Assembly (NCBI GenBank): GCA_028710485.1
Contig: JAQTTZ010000009.1
Location: forward strand, 1 to 64,000
Source of the DNA: Bacteriovorax sp.
Lineage (GTDB): Bacteria > Bdellovibrionota > Bacteriovoracia > Bacteriovoracales > Bacteriovoracaceae
DNA length: 64,000 nt
Reading direction: 5' to 3'
Shown: positions 16,352 to 25,817 of the stretch, piece by piece
Layout of the letters: every line of letters starts with the position of its first letter
Position numbering within the stretch: the stretch's first letter is position 1
Position numbers and translations under genes: made by a program
The notes under the pieces: model-generated
What the model saw: the letters and a program-made list of their open reading frames with translations, nothing else
What the model was told of the DNA's origin: nothing
Databases searched by the model: none

Positions 16352-17641
16352 ATGGATCTCGAAAGCAAAAATGTTTCTCAAGTCATTTCAGAAATAAAAA
16401 ATTTACTGGAAACAGAATTCACCAATATTACAATTGTTGGGGAGACCACTAATCTCTCGCTTTCTTCATCAGGTCACTGGTATTTTACGCTCTCAGATAA
16501 AGATGCATCAATAAGTGCGGCACTTTTTAAAATGGATGCCCTCAGAAACCCTCTGATAAAACAAATTAAAGACGGCGAGAAGGTCATTGTCGTAGGCGAT
16601 ATCAATGTTTATCCAAAACGTGGAACCTTCCAAGTCATCGTAAAAAAAATTGTTCCCTTGGGTGTCGGAGATTTAAAAGAGCAATTCGAAAAACTAAAAC
16701 GTCGACTTGCCAATGAAGGGCTGTTTGATCTCGATCGAAAAAAACTCATTCCACCACTTCCTAAAAGAGTCGCAATTATTACCGCCCTTCGCGGAGCGGC
16801 CCTTCAGGATTTTATCAATATCTATAAACGGCGATCTATCTGGATGGACTTAGTGGTTCTCCCCACTTTAGTTCAAGGAGAAGATGCTGCAAGATCCATT
16901 CGTGCGTCTCTTCACAAAATTATAAAATATTCGCTAGACGCTGAACCTGCAAAAAAGATCGATATTATCGTTCTTACCAGAGGGGGAGGAAGCCTGGAAG
17001 ATCTATGGGCCTTTAATGATGAGGGACTTGCTTGGGATTTATTTAATTGCCCGATTCCAACGATAAGTGCCGTCGGTCACGAAGTGGATTTCTCTATTGC
17101 CGATTTTGTTTGTGATTTAAGAGCGGAAACTCCTTCCGCGGCAGCCGAAGTGATTACGCACCAACAAACATTGATCAAAGAAAAAATGCGCACCCTTAAA
17201 GGAAGATTATTAAGCAATATTGAAATAAAAATCAGTCGTGTGAACAACCGACTTAAATATGCTCATCCCCATACTATTTTGAATATTATCTGGGGCGTTT
17301 ATAATAGTTATCAAAAAAGACTCAATCGTTGTGATATACAAAAAAGACTTAATGAACTGACTCATCTTCATGAATTTTACCAGAGGCTAGATGAGAGTAT
17401 TATAGATCTAAAAATTCTCTTAAAAGAGAAATTAGCTACACTCAACCACCGACTTGATAAATCAAGTGGTCTCCTGAATGTGCTAAATCCAAAAAATGTT
17501 CTCGAAAGAGGATATGGTTATGTTGAAACTCTTGAAGGTGCCGTCGTTGCCTCAGGCCATGATCTCGACAAATTGCCACATGATACTCAGTTGAATTTAT
17601 GTTTTCACGACGGAAAAAGATTAATTAAAAAGATTGAATAG
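16352..17641 (+). CDS. xseA: Exodeoxyribonuclease VII large subunit
   Basis: The 429-residue protein begins with an OB-fold (about 10-100, TNLSLSSSGHWYFTLSDKDASI) and continues into the ExoVII nuclease domain with the signatures GGGSLEDLWAFNDE, SAVGHEVDFSIADFVCDLRAETPSAAAE and a C-terminal LERGYGYV. ExoVII degrades single-stranded DNA to oligonucleotides. The xseB small subunit is not adjacent. The 68-nt gap before it is occupied by a structured leader element, and it runs straight into the histidine-kinase-like gene. Confidence 0.95.
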   Translation: MDLESKNVSQVISEIKNLLETEFTNITIVGETTNLSLSSSGHWYFTLSDKDASISAALFKMDALRNPLIKQIKDGEKVIVVGDINVYPKRGTFQVIVKKIVPLGVGDLKEQFEKLKRRLANEGLFDLDRKKLIPPLPKRVAIITALRGAALQDFINIYKRRSIWMDLVVLPTLVQGEDAARSIRASLHKIIKYSLDAEPAKKIDIIVLTRGGGSLEDLWAFNDEGLAWDLFNCPIPTISAVGHEVDFSIADFVCDLRAETPSAAAEVITHQQTLIKEKMRTLKGRLLSNIEIKISRVNNRLKYAHPHTILNIIWGVYNSYQKRLNRCDIQKRLNELTHLHEFYQRLDESIIDLKILLKEKLATLNHRLDKSSGLLNVLNPKNVLERGYGYVETLEGAVVASGHDLDKLPHDTQLNLCFHDGKRLIKKIE

Positions 17642-17646
17642 GATTT

Positions 17647-19335
17647 GTGAAAAATAAATTAAAAACCAAACTTAATTTCATTGTCGATTCCAAATTGGTT
17701 CAGGAAGACCGGGCTGAAATTTTACTTCGTGCCTTACAAGATGAAAAAATTAAATACATGATTGAATCAAAAGATTCAAAAGAAGAAGAACATAATCTTT
17801 CTATCATATTTACTCATAAAACAAATCTTCGTTTTTTTTCCAAGTACAAAAATCGGATTCATGTTCTAGATTCAAATGAAGATCATGAATCAGGACAAGT
17901 TGAAAAAATCAATTTGAATTCTTATGAAGAGATTACTCTTTTTTTAGAAAAACTGTTTATTCTCGAAAAAAGAACTGCCCTTCAGATTAGGACTAGAGAG
18001 AGCGAAAGGCTTTATGATAAAATTAAAATTCTCAATAACCAATTAACCTCAGCGGGATTGATCAATCTTTCAAGTGATCAGCAAAAAGATTTAGAAAGTT
18101 TATTGGACTTGGAAATTCTCCTTCTGCGAGAAGAACAAATCAGTAATTGGAATACTCATTTTAAAGCTTTCGCCAAAAAGCATGGGCAGCTTCAAAATAT
18201 GGGACTTTTTTGCTCGGCAGAACTATTGAAAGAAGAAAATGTTTTTGATGAAAGCACTTTGATTTTCAATCTTCCTTTTAATGACTTATTTTTAACTTTA
18301 AAATTTAAATCCATTGAAGAATCGGAGCAAGCCCAGTGTATCGAATTGGTTATCACTATGATTTTAAGAACTATTCAAATTCAAGATCAACAATTAATCA
18401 AGAGCGATGGAGAGATTGATTTTTGGAAAAAAATATTTTCCAAGATCCCTTATCCTATGGCAGTTATTTCGAATCTGGGAGATCTATTAATTTACAATGA
18501 ATCTTTTGCTAAGATTGGAATTCTTCCTAAAGAATGCCTGCGCTTTAAAGATCAGGAAAGTCTTGAGATTTACCAGCAGTTTTATAAAGTTCGTCGCATT
18601 GAATTTCCAATTAATCTTAGTGATGTTTCTTATTTTATTTTTTACACTATCGAAAGTCGAGATGCTAATAATGACCTTAAAACAAATCCCACCAATGACT
18701 CTCGAAAAGGAACACAAAAAGGGACTGTCGATGAACTGGGTATTGTTTCCAGTTCAATCGCTCATGAACTCAATAACCCACTGGCCGGAATTCTTGCGGC
18801 ACTTTCATTATTATCACTAGAGGATGATTGGTCGGAAGATGCTCTAATTGATTTAGATGATATGAAAAACGGGGCTAAAAGATGCAAAGAGCTAGTTGAG
18901 ATTTTTTTAGGATTCTCTAAGTTTTCTCCGTCCGCGGCACAGGCTCCGTCTATAAAAGACTCACTTGATCAGGCCCTCAATCTCTTAAGATTTAGGATGG
19001 TTGAATCTAATTTACGTTTAGAGATGAAGTACACTCCAACGCTTGAAGTTTTTTCTCATCAAATTAATTCATCAATCATGTCGATGATTCTTTATTTAAT
19101 CCTAAACGAATTAATGACGGCCTTTGCTCATGAACGCCTAATCACTCAAACTCACATCAATTCCATGAGTGGGGAAGTCTTAGAGTTTTCGAATCAGATC
19201 GTCATGAAACTGGATTACGATTTTGAGTATGAAGAAAAATTAGCTCAATCAAAACTTATTCAACATCTTCTCGCTTTTGAAAAACTAGAAATCAATTTTC
19301 TTAGAAAAGAAATCCGTCTTATTTACCGTTCATAA
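17647..19335 (+). CDS. Histidine-kinase-like protein with degenerate ATPase domain
   Basis: The 562-residue product starts at GTG 17647, 5 nt after xseA. An uncharacterised N-terminal region with helices (about 1-250), a PAS-like stretch (about 255-345) and a DHp helix with His373 in AHELNNPLAG are visible. After the DHp there is no recognisable N-box, G1 or G2 box: the region 420-562 keeps a helix resembling the N-box area (ILYLILNELMTA) but lacks DNGxG and GxGLG. It may therefore be a phosphotransfer or scaffold protein and not an active kinase. No cognate response regulator is adjacent. Confidence 0.75.
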   Translation: MKNKLKTKLNFIVDSKLVQEDRAEILLRALQDEKIKYMIESKDSKEEEHNLSIIFTHKTNLRFFSKYKNRIHVLDSNEDHESGQVEKINLNSYEEITLFLEKLFILEKRTALQIRTRESERLYDKIKILNNQLTSAGLINLSSDQQKDLESLLDLEILLLREEQISNWNTHFKAFAKKHGQLQNMGLFCSAELLKEENVFDESTLIFNLPFNDLFLTLKFKSIEESEQAQCIELVITMILRTIQIQDQQLIKSDGEIDFWKKIFSKIPYPMAVISNLGDLLIYNESFAKIGILPKECLRFKDQESLEIYQQFYKVRRIEFPINLSDVSYFIFYTIESRDANNDLKTNPTNDSRKGTQKGTVDELGIVSSSIAHELNNPLAGILAALSLLSLEDDWSEDALIDLDDMKNGAKRCKELVEIFLGFSKFSPSAAQAPSIKDSLDQALNLLRFRMVESNLRLEMKYTPTLEVFSHQINSSIMSMILYLILNELMTAFAHERLITQTHINSMSGEVLEFSNQIVMKLDYDFEYEEKLAQSKLIQHLLAFEKLEINFLRKEIRLIYRS

Positions 19336-19343
19336 ATAACGAT

Positions 19344-20639
19344 TTAGAGATAGTGCCGAGGGAAATCATAATTGTTAGGATTTTGGGCAATAAAGTTCTC
19401 GAGCGGTAATTTAAAATCTGTAGTTACAACTTTTTGAGTACTTCTATTAATAAGAAGGTACCCTTTACTTTTTTGAAGATAGGCTGCGAGAAAATTATGA
19501 ATCGCAGTGGGTAGATGATCTTTTTTCAATTTTGCCTGGGCGATACGGGCATTTTTGGAGTTGATATATTGTACCAGTTTATTTTGATGAGTTGGGTATC
19601 TAAAAACTAATTCCATCTTGTGATGAAGAGATCTCAAAGGATAGATGACAAATTGCTCGGGAATAAGATGGTTCATTATGACAAAGTCATGGCTAAATTC
19701 AATCGGTGCAGATGAATTAACGGTATCAAAAGGAATTTTATGAAATTCACACAACCTCTCGATAGTTTCTTTTTGAAGTGCTTCACTGAGCTTGGAAAAG
19801 TAAGACGACATCTCAATTAACCCTTGAAAAAATGGTCCAATCATTTTGATGGTCAGAATTTCAAAAGGAGTCTCTTTTATTTTTTGAATAATATATTGTG
19901 TTTCAGCGGCAGTTGAAAGTGTAGGAAAAGAAAAAAGAACCACTCCTTCAATACCTTTTAAAGTAATGAGTAACGGTATTTTTAGCGATTCAATTAAAAC
20001 AATGATTTCAGTGAGAGGAGTTTCTTTTTTAAAGTTTATACGATCCAGTTCAAATTTATTTTTAGGATAATAAAGGCTATTCACTTTATGAATATTCTTG
20101 TGGATAAAAATAGTGAGATATACCAAAAGAAGTTCAGCTGAAGCTAAAGTATCATCTAAGGCCCGGTGAGCTTTTTGGTGAGTAAGATTAAAAATCTTAC
20201 TCATATAATTTAAGTTTGAACTCAAGATATTAGGAATCATGTATTTGGTCATCAGATTGGTGCAAATAGACTTATTTGTTAACTCTGCTCTATCCAGTCG
20301 GCGAAGTACTGAATTAAAAAAGGGAACGTCAAAAGAGGTGTTATGGGCCACGAGAATGGAGTCTCCCATAAATTCTAGTATCTCATCAATCACATCTTCG
20401 ATTAATGGAGCGTCGTTGACGTCTGATTCTTTAATGCTGGTAAGTTTTTGAATAAAATCTGGAATATGCATTTCCGGTTTAATCAAAAAACTTTTTTGAT
20501 CAACAATCTTTAAGTTTTCAATTTTGACCAGTCCAATTTCAATTATTTTATCGTGGAGGTGGTTTCCCCCAGTGGTTTCTAGATCGAAGACACAAAATGA
20601 GAGTTCATTGAGAAGTTGGTGAGAGCTGTTCGTTGTCAT
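19344..20639 (-). CDS. DnaQ-type 3'-5' exonuclease with extra C-terminal domain
   Basis: Residues about 12-185 form a DEDDh exonuclease as in the epsilon subunit of DNA polymerase III: Asp19 and Glu21 in FDLETTGG, HNTSFDVPFF, and the final HRALDDT. The remaining 240 residues match nothing I recognise. They are too long for epsilon, where the tail only binds the polymerase, and no helicase or GIY-YIG motif can be seen. It is convergent with the kinase-like gene, separated by 8 bp. A repair or RNA-processing exonuclease is as likely as a proofreading subunit. Confidence 0.78.
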   Translation of the reverse strand: MTTNSSHQLLNELSFCVFDLETTGGNHLHDKIIEIGLVKIENLKIVDQKSFLIKPEMHIPDFIQKLTSIKESDVNDAPLIEDVIDEILEFMGDSILVAHNTSFDVPFFNSVLRRLDRAELTNKSICTNLMTKYMIPNILSSNLNYMSKIFNLTHQKAHRALDDTLASAELLLVYLTIFIHKNIHKVNSLYYPKNKFELDRINFKKETPLTEIIVLIESLKIPLLITLKGIEGVVLFSFPTLSTAAETQYIIQKIKETPFEILTIKMIGPFFQGLIEMSSYFSKLSEALQKETIERLCEFHKIPFDTVNSSAPIEFSHDFVIMNHLIPEQFVIYPLRSLHHKMELVFRYPTHQNKLVQYINSKNARIAQAKLKKDHLPTAIHNFLAAYLQKSKGYLLINRSTQKVVTTDFKLPLENFIAQNPNNYDFPRHYL

Positions 20640-20760
20640 AAAAATCCTTCGTCGAACATTCGCTCGATTGGTTAGGTCAAAGTTTACTCTTATAAAAAAG
20701 GGGGATCAATTTAAAAATTATGAATTACGGGGAATTAAATTGAGTCTTTAGGTCGGATAT

Positions 20761-20797
20761 CTAAAAAGTCGACCACCACGTATTTTGATGGCCGACA
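20761..20797 (-). terminator. Terminator of the 20814-22106 gene
   Basis: On the minus strand a 10-bp stem GTCGGCCATC / GGTGGTCGAC (two G-T pairs) with a short A-rich loop is followed by TTTTT. It lies 17 nt after the lytic transglycosylase stop codon. Confidence 0.75.
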
Positions 20798-20813
20798 GCT
20801 TATCAGCAATAAA

Positions 20814-22106
20814 TTATTTTTCTTTTATACCGCTAGAAACTTGACGGTACTCAGGAACCCCAGTCATCTTGCATCCTTCTTGGTCTAATGATTTAGCAAT
20901 AGATTCAGCTGGAAGTGTTACGTGTTGAATAACTCTTGCCACATGTCTTTGTACGATACAGCTTTTGAACCAACGTTGAGATAATTTATCTCCATCCTGA
21001 TCTTTGAAAACGACAGTGTCAGATCCTTTCTTCCATTTTCCACCCCAGTGTAGTGCTTCAATCAATCCTAATGGGTTTATCGCAGGAAAATTATTATTCT
21101 TAACTTGGTAATAGTGTTCAAGCAATTTAGCTTGGACAGGGCCGGCATTGTACATTGCTACCGCCAGTAACCATCCAGTGTGAAGAGGATATGCACGAGC
21201 TGAATAAGCATCTTTACAAACACGAGGAAAAGTTTTTCCTTCAGTATAAAGTTCAGCATCTTTTAATGACTTGGGAACAAAGTTGTCAAAAAGTGATTTA
21301 AGAGTTTGTGCTTTAAAAGAAATTGATAAAGGAATATTTTGGCAATTGTGAACAAAAGAAGTTACAGCCAAAAAGCGCTTATCTTGAATACTAGTATTTG
21401 AGAAACTAGAAGTCACATCTTTAGAGGTAATTCCCTTAAAGTCTTCAGCAGATAATTGGTAACTAGGACGATTTCCCACATTCTTAATAGCAATTTCATA
21501 GAATGGTTTCACAATATCAGTTGGAAGAACGGCTTCATCACAGCTAATCGCTGGCCATCCAAGCGCTGCTCTCTCCTCCTCTGGAAGACGATTCATGCTT
21601 TGACACCATTCTTGAATATTTAACTGAGACATTCCACATGAATAGTTTCCACCGTCTGGTGAAACGCCTAAAGAAGACATTAGAGATTCTTGTTTCATGG
21701 CTCCGATTAAAATTTGTGGTGGGATTCCATATTTTAAACTCGCTGATTGTATCGCTGCGAGTTTTTCTTTAACTTGTTTACCGCCATCAACCACCATCCA
21801 TGCCTGCTCAAGTGTCGCAGCCGAAAAGCTACCTGCTTTGATTTGTTCCCGGCGTAATACTTCACTGTTTCGACAAACCTTTAAGTCGGCCGCTTTATTA
21901 TTTTTCCAGTCCGTGATTTCTTCCTTTGTCGTTGCATCAGGAAAATCGGTATAAGGATTTTCAACTCGACTAAGATCGGGACAAGCTAATCCACTTGGTA
22001 AAATTTCTTCCGGACAAAGTACAGCTGGATTGTCCCAAGATATTGCAGACATTGCTGGTAGGGCATGAAGACAGAGAGTCAGGGGAACAAGTAAGTAACT
22101 TTTCAT
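20814..22106 (-). CDS. Secreted lytic-transglycosylase-like (SLT fold) protein
   Basis: The 430-residue product has a signal peptide ending PAMSA (about residue 21). A lysozyme-like core starts near residue 130: IGAMKQES holds the candidate catalytic Glu, followed by the GMSQLN motif and, late, VAMYNAGP, which match the E, GLMQ and AYNAG motifs of SLT enzymes. There is an unusually long insert of about 150 residues between GMSQLN and YNAG. It would cleave glycan strands in the periplasm or be exported. It is divergent from the deacetylase gene, sharing the 22107-22343 region. Confidence 0.72.
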   Translation of the reverse strand: MKSYLLVPLTLCLHALPAMSAISWDNPAVLCPEEILPSGLACPDLSRVENPYTDFPDATTKEEITDWKNNKAADLKVCRNSEVLRREQIKAGSFSAATLEQAWMVVDGGKQVKEKLAAIQSASLKYGIPPQILIGAMKQESLMSSLGVSPDGGNYSCGMSQLNIQEWCQSMNRLPEEERAALGWPAISCDEAVLPTDIVKPFYEIAIKNVGNRPSYQLSAEDFKGITSKDVTSSFSNTSIQDKRFLAVTSFVHNCQNIPLSISFKAQTLKSLFDNFVPKSLKDAELYTEGKTFPRVCKDAYSARAYPLHTGWLLAVAMYNAGPVQAKLLEHYYQVKNNNFPAINPLGLIEALHWGGKWKKGSDTVVFKDQDGDKLSQRWFKSCIVQRHVARVIQHVTLPAESIAKSLDQEGCKMTGVPEYRQVSSGIKEK

Positions 22107-22343
22107 AATTTTATCTCTCGATATTTTGCAACGATTGTTAGTGAAGCGAAAATTACAAAATAAAGTATACTTAGGATATAAGTGTGAAAAAGATACACGG
22201 ACATTTATTGAAATTATCGTCCATTTTGAAATTCCGACTAAAAGACTTTCTTTTTAATAAAAGCTTAATTAGAATTTTTCTCAATAATTGTCCAGAACGG
22301 GACGATAGAGAAATGTTTTAAACTCTTTAAGATAGGAGATTCT

Positions 22344-23792
22344 ATGCGTCTTAAAAGCTCTCTGGCATACCCTTTGATTTTTTGTTTTTTTCTCTCCTCG
22401 TGTGCGGGCCATTTGCCTCATGAAACACTCCAGAACCATCCAGTCATGCCGACAGTTCGAGAACCCAGTTCATCCATGGGTGAAGAGAATTTAAAAATTA
22501 GCTTTGATGCGCTGGTAAATTCAGCAGAACCTGAAAAAGAATTTTTAGCTTATCTAACCCGTTTAAAAAGTATCTATATAAGAGCGGAAGCGGGACTCAG
22601 CGAGTTTGATAAAGAACTTGATGAATCGGCATCAATTGCAGGTGGCATTTCGTTAGAAAATTCTAAGTCTTATAAAAAAATGATTGTGATGTGGAGCTTG
22701 AGCCATCGCTTGCAAGATAAAATTATCTTCCATTACTTAAGCCTAACCGATATGGCCTATGATAAGACCTTAAGTTCTACCAAGAGAAAGATGGCCAAGA
22801 ACATCCTGTTGGCGTTTAAAAAGAAATTAGACTCAAATGATGTTCTTGAAAAAATTTCTTACGATGAACTGAAGACTAATATTGCCTCATCAATAAGAGA
22901 AAGAAGAGGAATGTCGAATAAGTCCGCTTCTCCTTCCGAACTTCCTGCTGTTTCATTTAAAGATGAGCAAGAAAAAATAAAAATGTTAAGACAATACAGA
23001 GAGCAATTTCGTTTATTGGGAAGAGCTGAACAAGTTCGCAATGATGAACTTAACCAACAAATTGAAAGCGATTCTGATAAGTTGCAATTGATTGATCAAA
23101 AGGGGCGTGAGCCTCAGCAAAGTGATTTAAAATTTTATTCAAGTATTGGTCCCAATGGAAATGTTATGGGATTAATTTTTCCGAAAAACGTTTGGGCGCT
23201 GACTTATGACGATGGACCAAATCCGGTTCACACTCCGGCAATCGTAAAAAATCTTAATGATTTGGGAATTAAGGCCACCTTTTTTTGGTTAGCAGAGAAT
23301 GTTATTCGCTACCAAAGTGTAGTTGATTTAGTTAAAGAAAATGGATTGCCGCGAGCAAATCACTCTTGGTCTCACCCTCAATTACCAAAACTTACTGATG
23401 TGCAACTTCAAAAAGAAATTGTGCAATCAACTGAAGTTGACACAAAAGCTTTTGGAGAAAAACCTAAGTTTTTTAGATGTCCATATGGTGCCGGCAACTC
23501 TGTTCCACGCATTCGTAAAATGATCGCCGACTTAGATATGATTCACGTCTTTTGGAATGTTGATACATTAGACTGGCAAGATAAAGACCCTGATTCGATT
23601 GTCGCTCGGGCCCAAAAGCAAATAAAAGCTGCAGGTCACGGGGTAATTCTTTTTCACGATATCCACCCTCAATCAGTCATTGCTTCCAAAAAATTAGTTG
23701 AGTGGTCTAAGACTTTAAAAGGTAGTGAAAATGAAATTCGTTGGGTGACAATTCCAGAAATTATTAATGAAATGAACGGAGCTGGAAAATAA
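22344..23792 (+). CDS. Polysaccharide deacetylase lipoprotein (NodB homology)
   Basis: A lipoprotein signal (LSSC lipobox, lipidated Cys20) is followed by a helical region of about 240 residues and a C-terminal NodB domain of carbohydrate esterase family 4. The metal and catalytic residues are visible: Asp289/Asp290 in YDDGPNP and His340/His344 in NHSWSHP, then RCPYGAG, DTLDWQD and LFHDIH. Such enzymes deacetylate peptidoglycan or chitin-like sugars. In Bdellovibrio, related deacetylases modify prey wall, which would fit here, but self-wall modification is equally possible. GATAGGAG precedes the start. Confidence 0.88.
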   Translation: MRLKSSLAYPLIFCFFLSSCAGHLPHETLQNHPVMPTVREPSSSMGEENLKISFDALVNSAEPEKEFLAYLTRLKSIYIRAEAGLSEFDKELDESASIAGGISLENSKSYKKMIVMWSLSHRLQDKIIFHYLSLTDMAYDKTLSSTKRKMAKNILLAFKKKLDSNDVLEKISYDELKTNIASSIRERRGMSNKSASPSELPAVSFKDEQEKIKMLRQYREQFRLLGRAEQVRNDELNQQIESDSDKLQLIDQKGREPQQSDLKFYSSIGPNGNVMGLIFPKNVWALTYDDGPNPVHTPAIVKNLNDLGIKATFFWLAENVIRYQSVVDLVKENGLPRANHSWSHPQLPKLTDVQLQKEIVQSTEVDTKAFGEKPKFFRCPYGAGNSVPRIRKMIADLDMIHVFWNVDTLDWQDKDPDSIVARAQKQIKAAGHGVILFHDIHPQSVIASKKLVEWSKTLKGSENEIRWVTIPEIINEMNGAGK

Positions 23793-23806
23793 AATCCTTA
23801 TTAGTT

Positions 23807-24271
23807 ATGCTTTTCTTTAGTTCAATCTTTTCCTCATGCTCGACTTATCAACTTGATAGGCCGGGCATGGTTAAAATTGATCAGCATGATGATGCCGCAA
23901 ATTTTCTTATGTTGGTAGCTGATCAAGAAAAAGACCTCAAAGAAACCTGCCAGATTACCCCTACTGAAGCCTTAAATCTAATTCAGCCTCTGCATGCGAT
24001 GATCGATGAAGAGGTAAAGAAGGGGCCGCATATTATAACAACCGACCTCGAGGCCAGTTGCATGGCCAATTGCCATTGTGGGATTTACTCTGACTTGGCG
24101 AAAAGCAGAAGAATGAAAGAAGGCCTATTTAAAAAAGCTCAAACTATCCCTAAGAAGGCCTTAATTGCCTGTGCTGAAAAAACAGCAAAATGGTTTTGTT
24201 CTAGTAAGCTTCTAGAAAGATTAAAATCAGAAGTCAGTACTAATAATCTAGGTAGTCCAGACGGTCTCTAG
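23807..24271 (+). CDS. Small lipoprotein, function unknown
   Basis: From ATG 23807 the product is 154 residues, beginning MLFFSSIFSSC, a lipobox with no positively charged N-region. Reading six codons further upstream, from ATA at 23789, adds I-K-S-L-L-V and yields a normal lipoprotein signal with GGAG 7 nt before it, overlapping the deacetylase stop. The true start may thus be ATA 23789. The mature part has about six cysteines, including CMANCHC, and a helical tail. No family is recognised. It is coupled to the deacetylase. Confidence 0.65.
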   Translation: MLFFSSIFSSCSTYQLDRPGMVKIDQHDDAANFLMLVADQEKDLKETCQITPTEALNLIQPLHAMIDEEVKKGPHIITTDLEASCMANCHCGIYSDLAKSRRMKEGLFKKAQTIPKKALIACAEKTAKWFCSSKLLERLKSEVSTNNLGSPDGL

Positions 24272-24306
24272 TTCGACCTAAAATCACTTAAATCTCTTTA
24301 AGCTAA

Positions 24307-24342
24307 ATGTAATATTTACATCTTTTAATTCCCAACTTGTTA
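24307..24342 (+). promoter_or_regulatory. Operator-like palindrome and -35 region before the L,D-transpeptidase
   Basis: A perfect 15-nt inverted repeat ATGTAA-TAT-TTACAT (24307-24321) lies 15 nt upstream of TTGTTA (24337-24342), a candidate -35. The -10 is not obvious. TTAGGAG near 24391 is the ribosome-binding site. Confidence 0.35.
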
Positions 24343-24403
24343 AGGTGCCGTGTTTAGCGGTAAGTATGGCAAAAATCACTTAGCTTCTTATTAGGAGATA
24401 CGA

Positions 24404-25801
24404 ATGAAGAGCACCATCTTACCCTTAATTTTATTTTCAAGTATAATGAACTTTCCACTGGCAAAAGCTGATCAGGTAACGACACCAAATGCTACAATTT
24501 ATAACGATCAATCGATTTATTTTATTTCAAGCAATAGTGTAAGAGTTAGATCTGCTCCAGATGGCACTGGCAAAATATTAGGTGAACTAAGCCTTAACGA
24601 TAAAGTTAAAATCATCAACCCTACAGTCATTAATAACAAATTTGTTGAAGTCAGTATCATACTTACTTACGACCCAATTGTTAAAGCAGAAAAATATTTT
24701 GTTAGTACGGATTCTCTAGCCCCTAAAATCATCGACTATAAGGAATTTATTGGGAAGTATTTCGTAGTTGTGAATGTTGCGACAGAGACAATTCGTTTAT
24801 ATGAAAGATTGTGTGCAGATAATTCTTGCCCAAATAAAATGATCATGGAATCAGAAGTCGTTGTCGGGGAAGATATTGATCATCCAAAAGATGAAAAAGG
24901 AAAAGGAAGAAGTATTTTGGGAAGTTACCGTGTAACTGGCTGGACTAAATTCTATCAAGATCCAGAAGGACATTATCCTGCTTGGTATAAAAATGGATAT
25001 CCTGATACTCCAGGGCCTGATGCTAACTGGAGCGAATGGTTGTCTAAAAAATCTATGCCACTAGATGAAGCTGGAAAGGCCGAGGGAAAAATGAGAGGAG
25101 CTTTTGGATGGTTTACAGCATTCGTAGCACCTGAACCATATGGGCAATGGACACATGGAACATTAGGATGGGGTAGCGATAAAGATAAATTCATTAAGAG
25201 AGTTAAAAAACCTCTTATCAATATAGTTTCAGATCCAAGAAGTTCTGGTTGTACTAGAAACAATAACGAAGCGATCGCATTTTTGCGCAAGATGATTAAT
25301 ATTGGAGCTCCGATTATTAAAATTTATGCCAAAGAAGAAATTCTAGATCCAACTTATAAAAATTATCCAAATGAAACTGAAGAGTGGAATTATGTAATGA
25401 CAAAAAATAGAAATCACGCTGTTGATCGTGAAGAAGTTTTAAAATCTCTAAGTATAAATGGTCAAGATCTCGATGCATTTTGGGAAGCAAAACGCGCAGG
25501 TGGAGCACTTATTCTTGATCCAAAAAGTCCTCTTAATGATGTACTTGAAGTCGGGTCTTATGTTCGTGATGTTCATCCTGATGTCGTTGTCTACACTCCA
25601 GGTGAGAAGCTAGGAAGATTCAATAGAAAAATTGGTCGTAAGGGAAATGTTTACGGGTTATTAGATAAAGATATGCACGGAACTTTTTATATTGATGCTG
25701 GTATGTTGGAAGGTTACGCTCATCCAGAAGAAGTTGTAGAAGTTAGTGGTTTTTCTGATGAAGTGACACCTTCGTGGATGAAACTTTCGAATCTTAAATA
25801 A
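24404..25801 (+). CDS. L,D-transpeptidase (YkuD) with N-terminal SH3 domain
   Basis: The 465-residue product has a signal peptide (about 1-22), an SH3b domain (about 45-95, NSVRVRSAPDGTGKILGEL) and a YkuD catalytic domain from about 120 to 305. The catalytic cysteine is Cys283 in SSGCTRNNN, preceded by His251 in THGTLGWG. L,D-transpeptidases make 3-3 cross-links or attach proteins or D-amino acids to peptidoglycan. A C-terminal region of about 160 residues beyond the YkuD domain is unexplained. It forms a unit with the following carboxypeptidase gene. Confidence 0.88.
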   Translation: MKSTILPLILFSSIMNFPLAKADQVTTPNATIYNDQSIYFISSNSVRVRSAPDGTGKILGELSLNDKVKIINPTVINNKFVEVSIILTYDPIVKAEKYFVSTDSLAPKIIDYKEFIGKYFVVVNVATETIRLYERLCADNSCPNKMIMESEVVVGEDIDHPKDEKGKGRSILGSYRVTGWTKFYQDPEGHYPAWYKNGYPDTPGPDANWSEWLSKKSMPLDEAGKAEGKMRGAFGWFTAFVAPEPYGQWTHGTLGWGSDKDKFIKRVKKPLINIVSDPRSSGCTRNNNEAIAFLRKMINIGAPIIKIYAKEEILDPTYKNYPNETEEWNYVMTKNRNHAVDREEVLKSLSINGQDLDAFWEAKRAGGALILDPKSPLNDVLEVGSYVRDVHPDVVVYTPGEKLGRFNRKIGRKGNVYGLLDKDMHGTFYIDAGMLEGYAHPEEVVEVSGFSDEVTPSWMKLSNLK

Positions 25802-25817
25802 TTTCTTTGGAGTTAAG

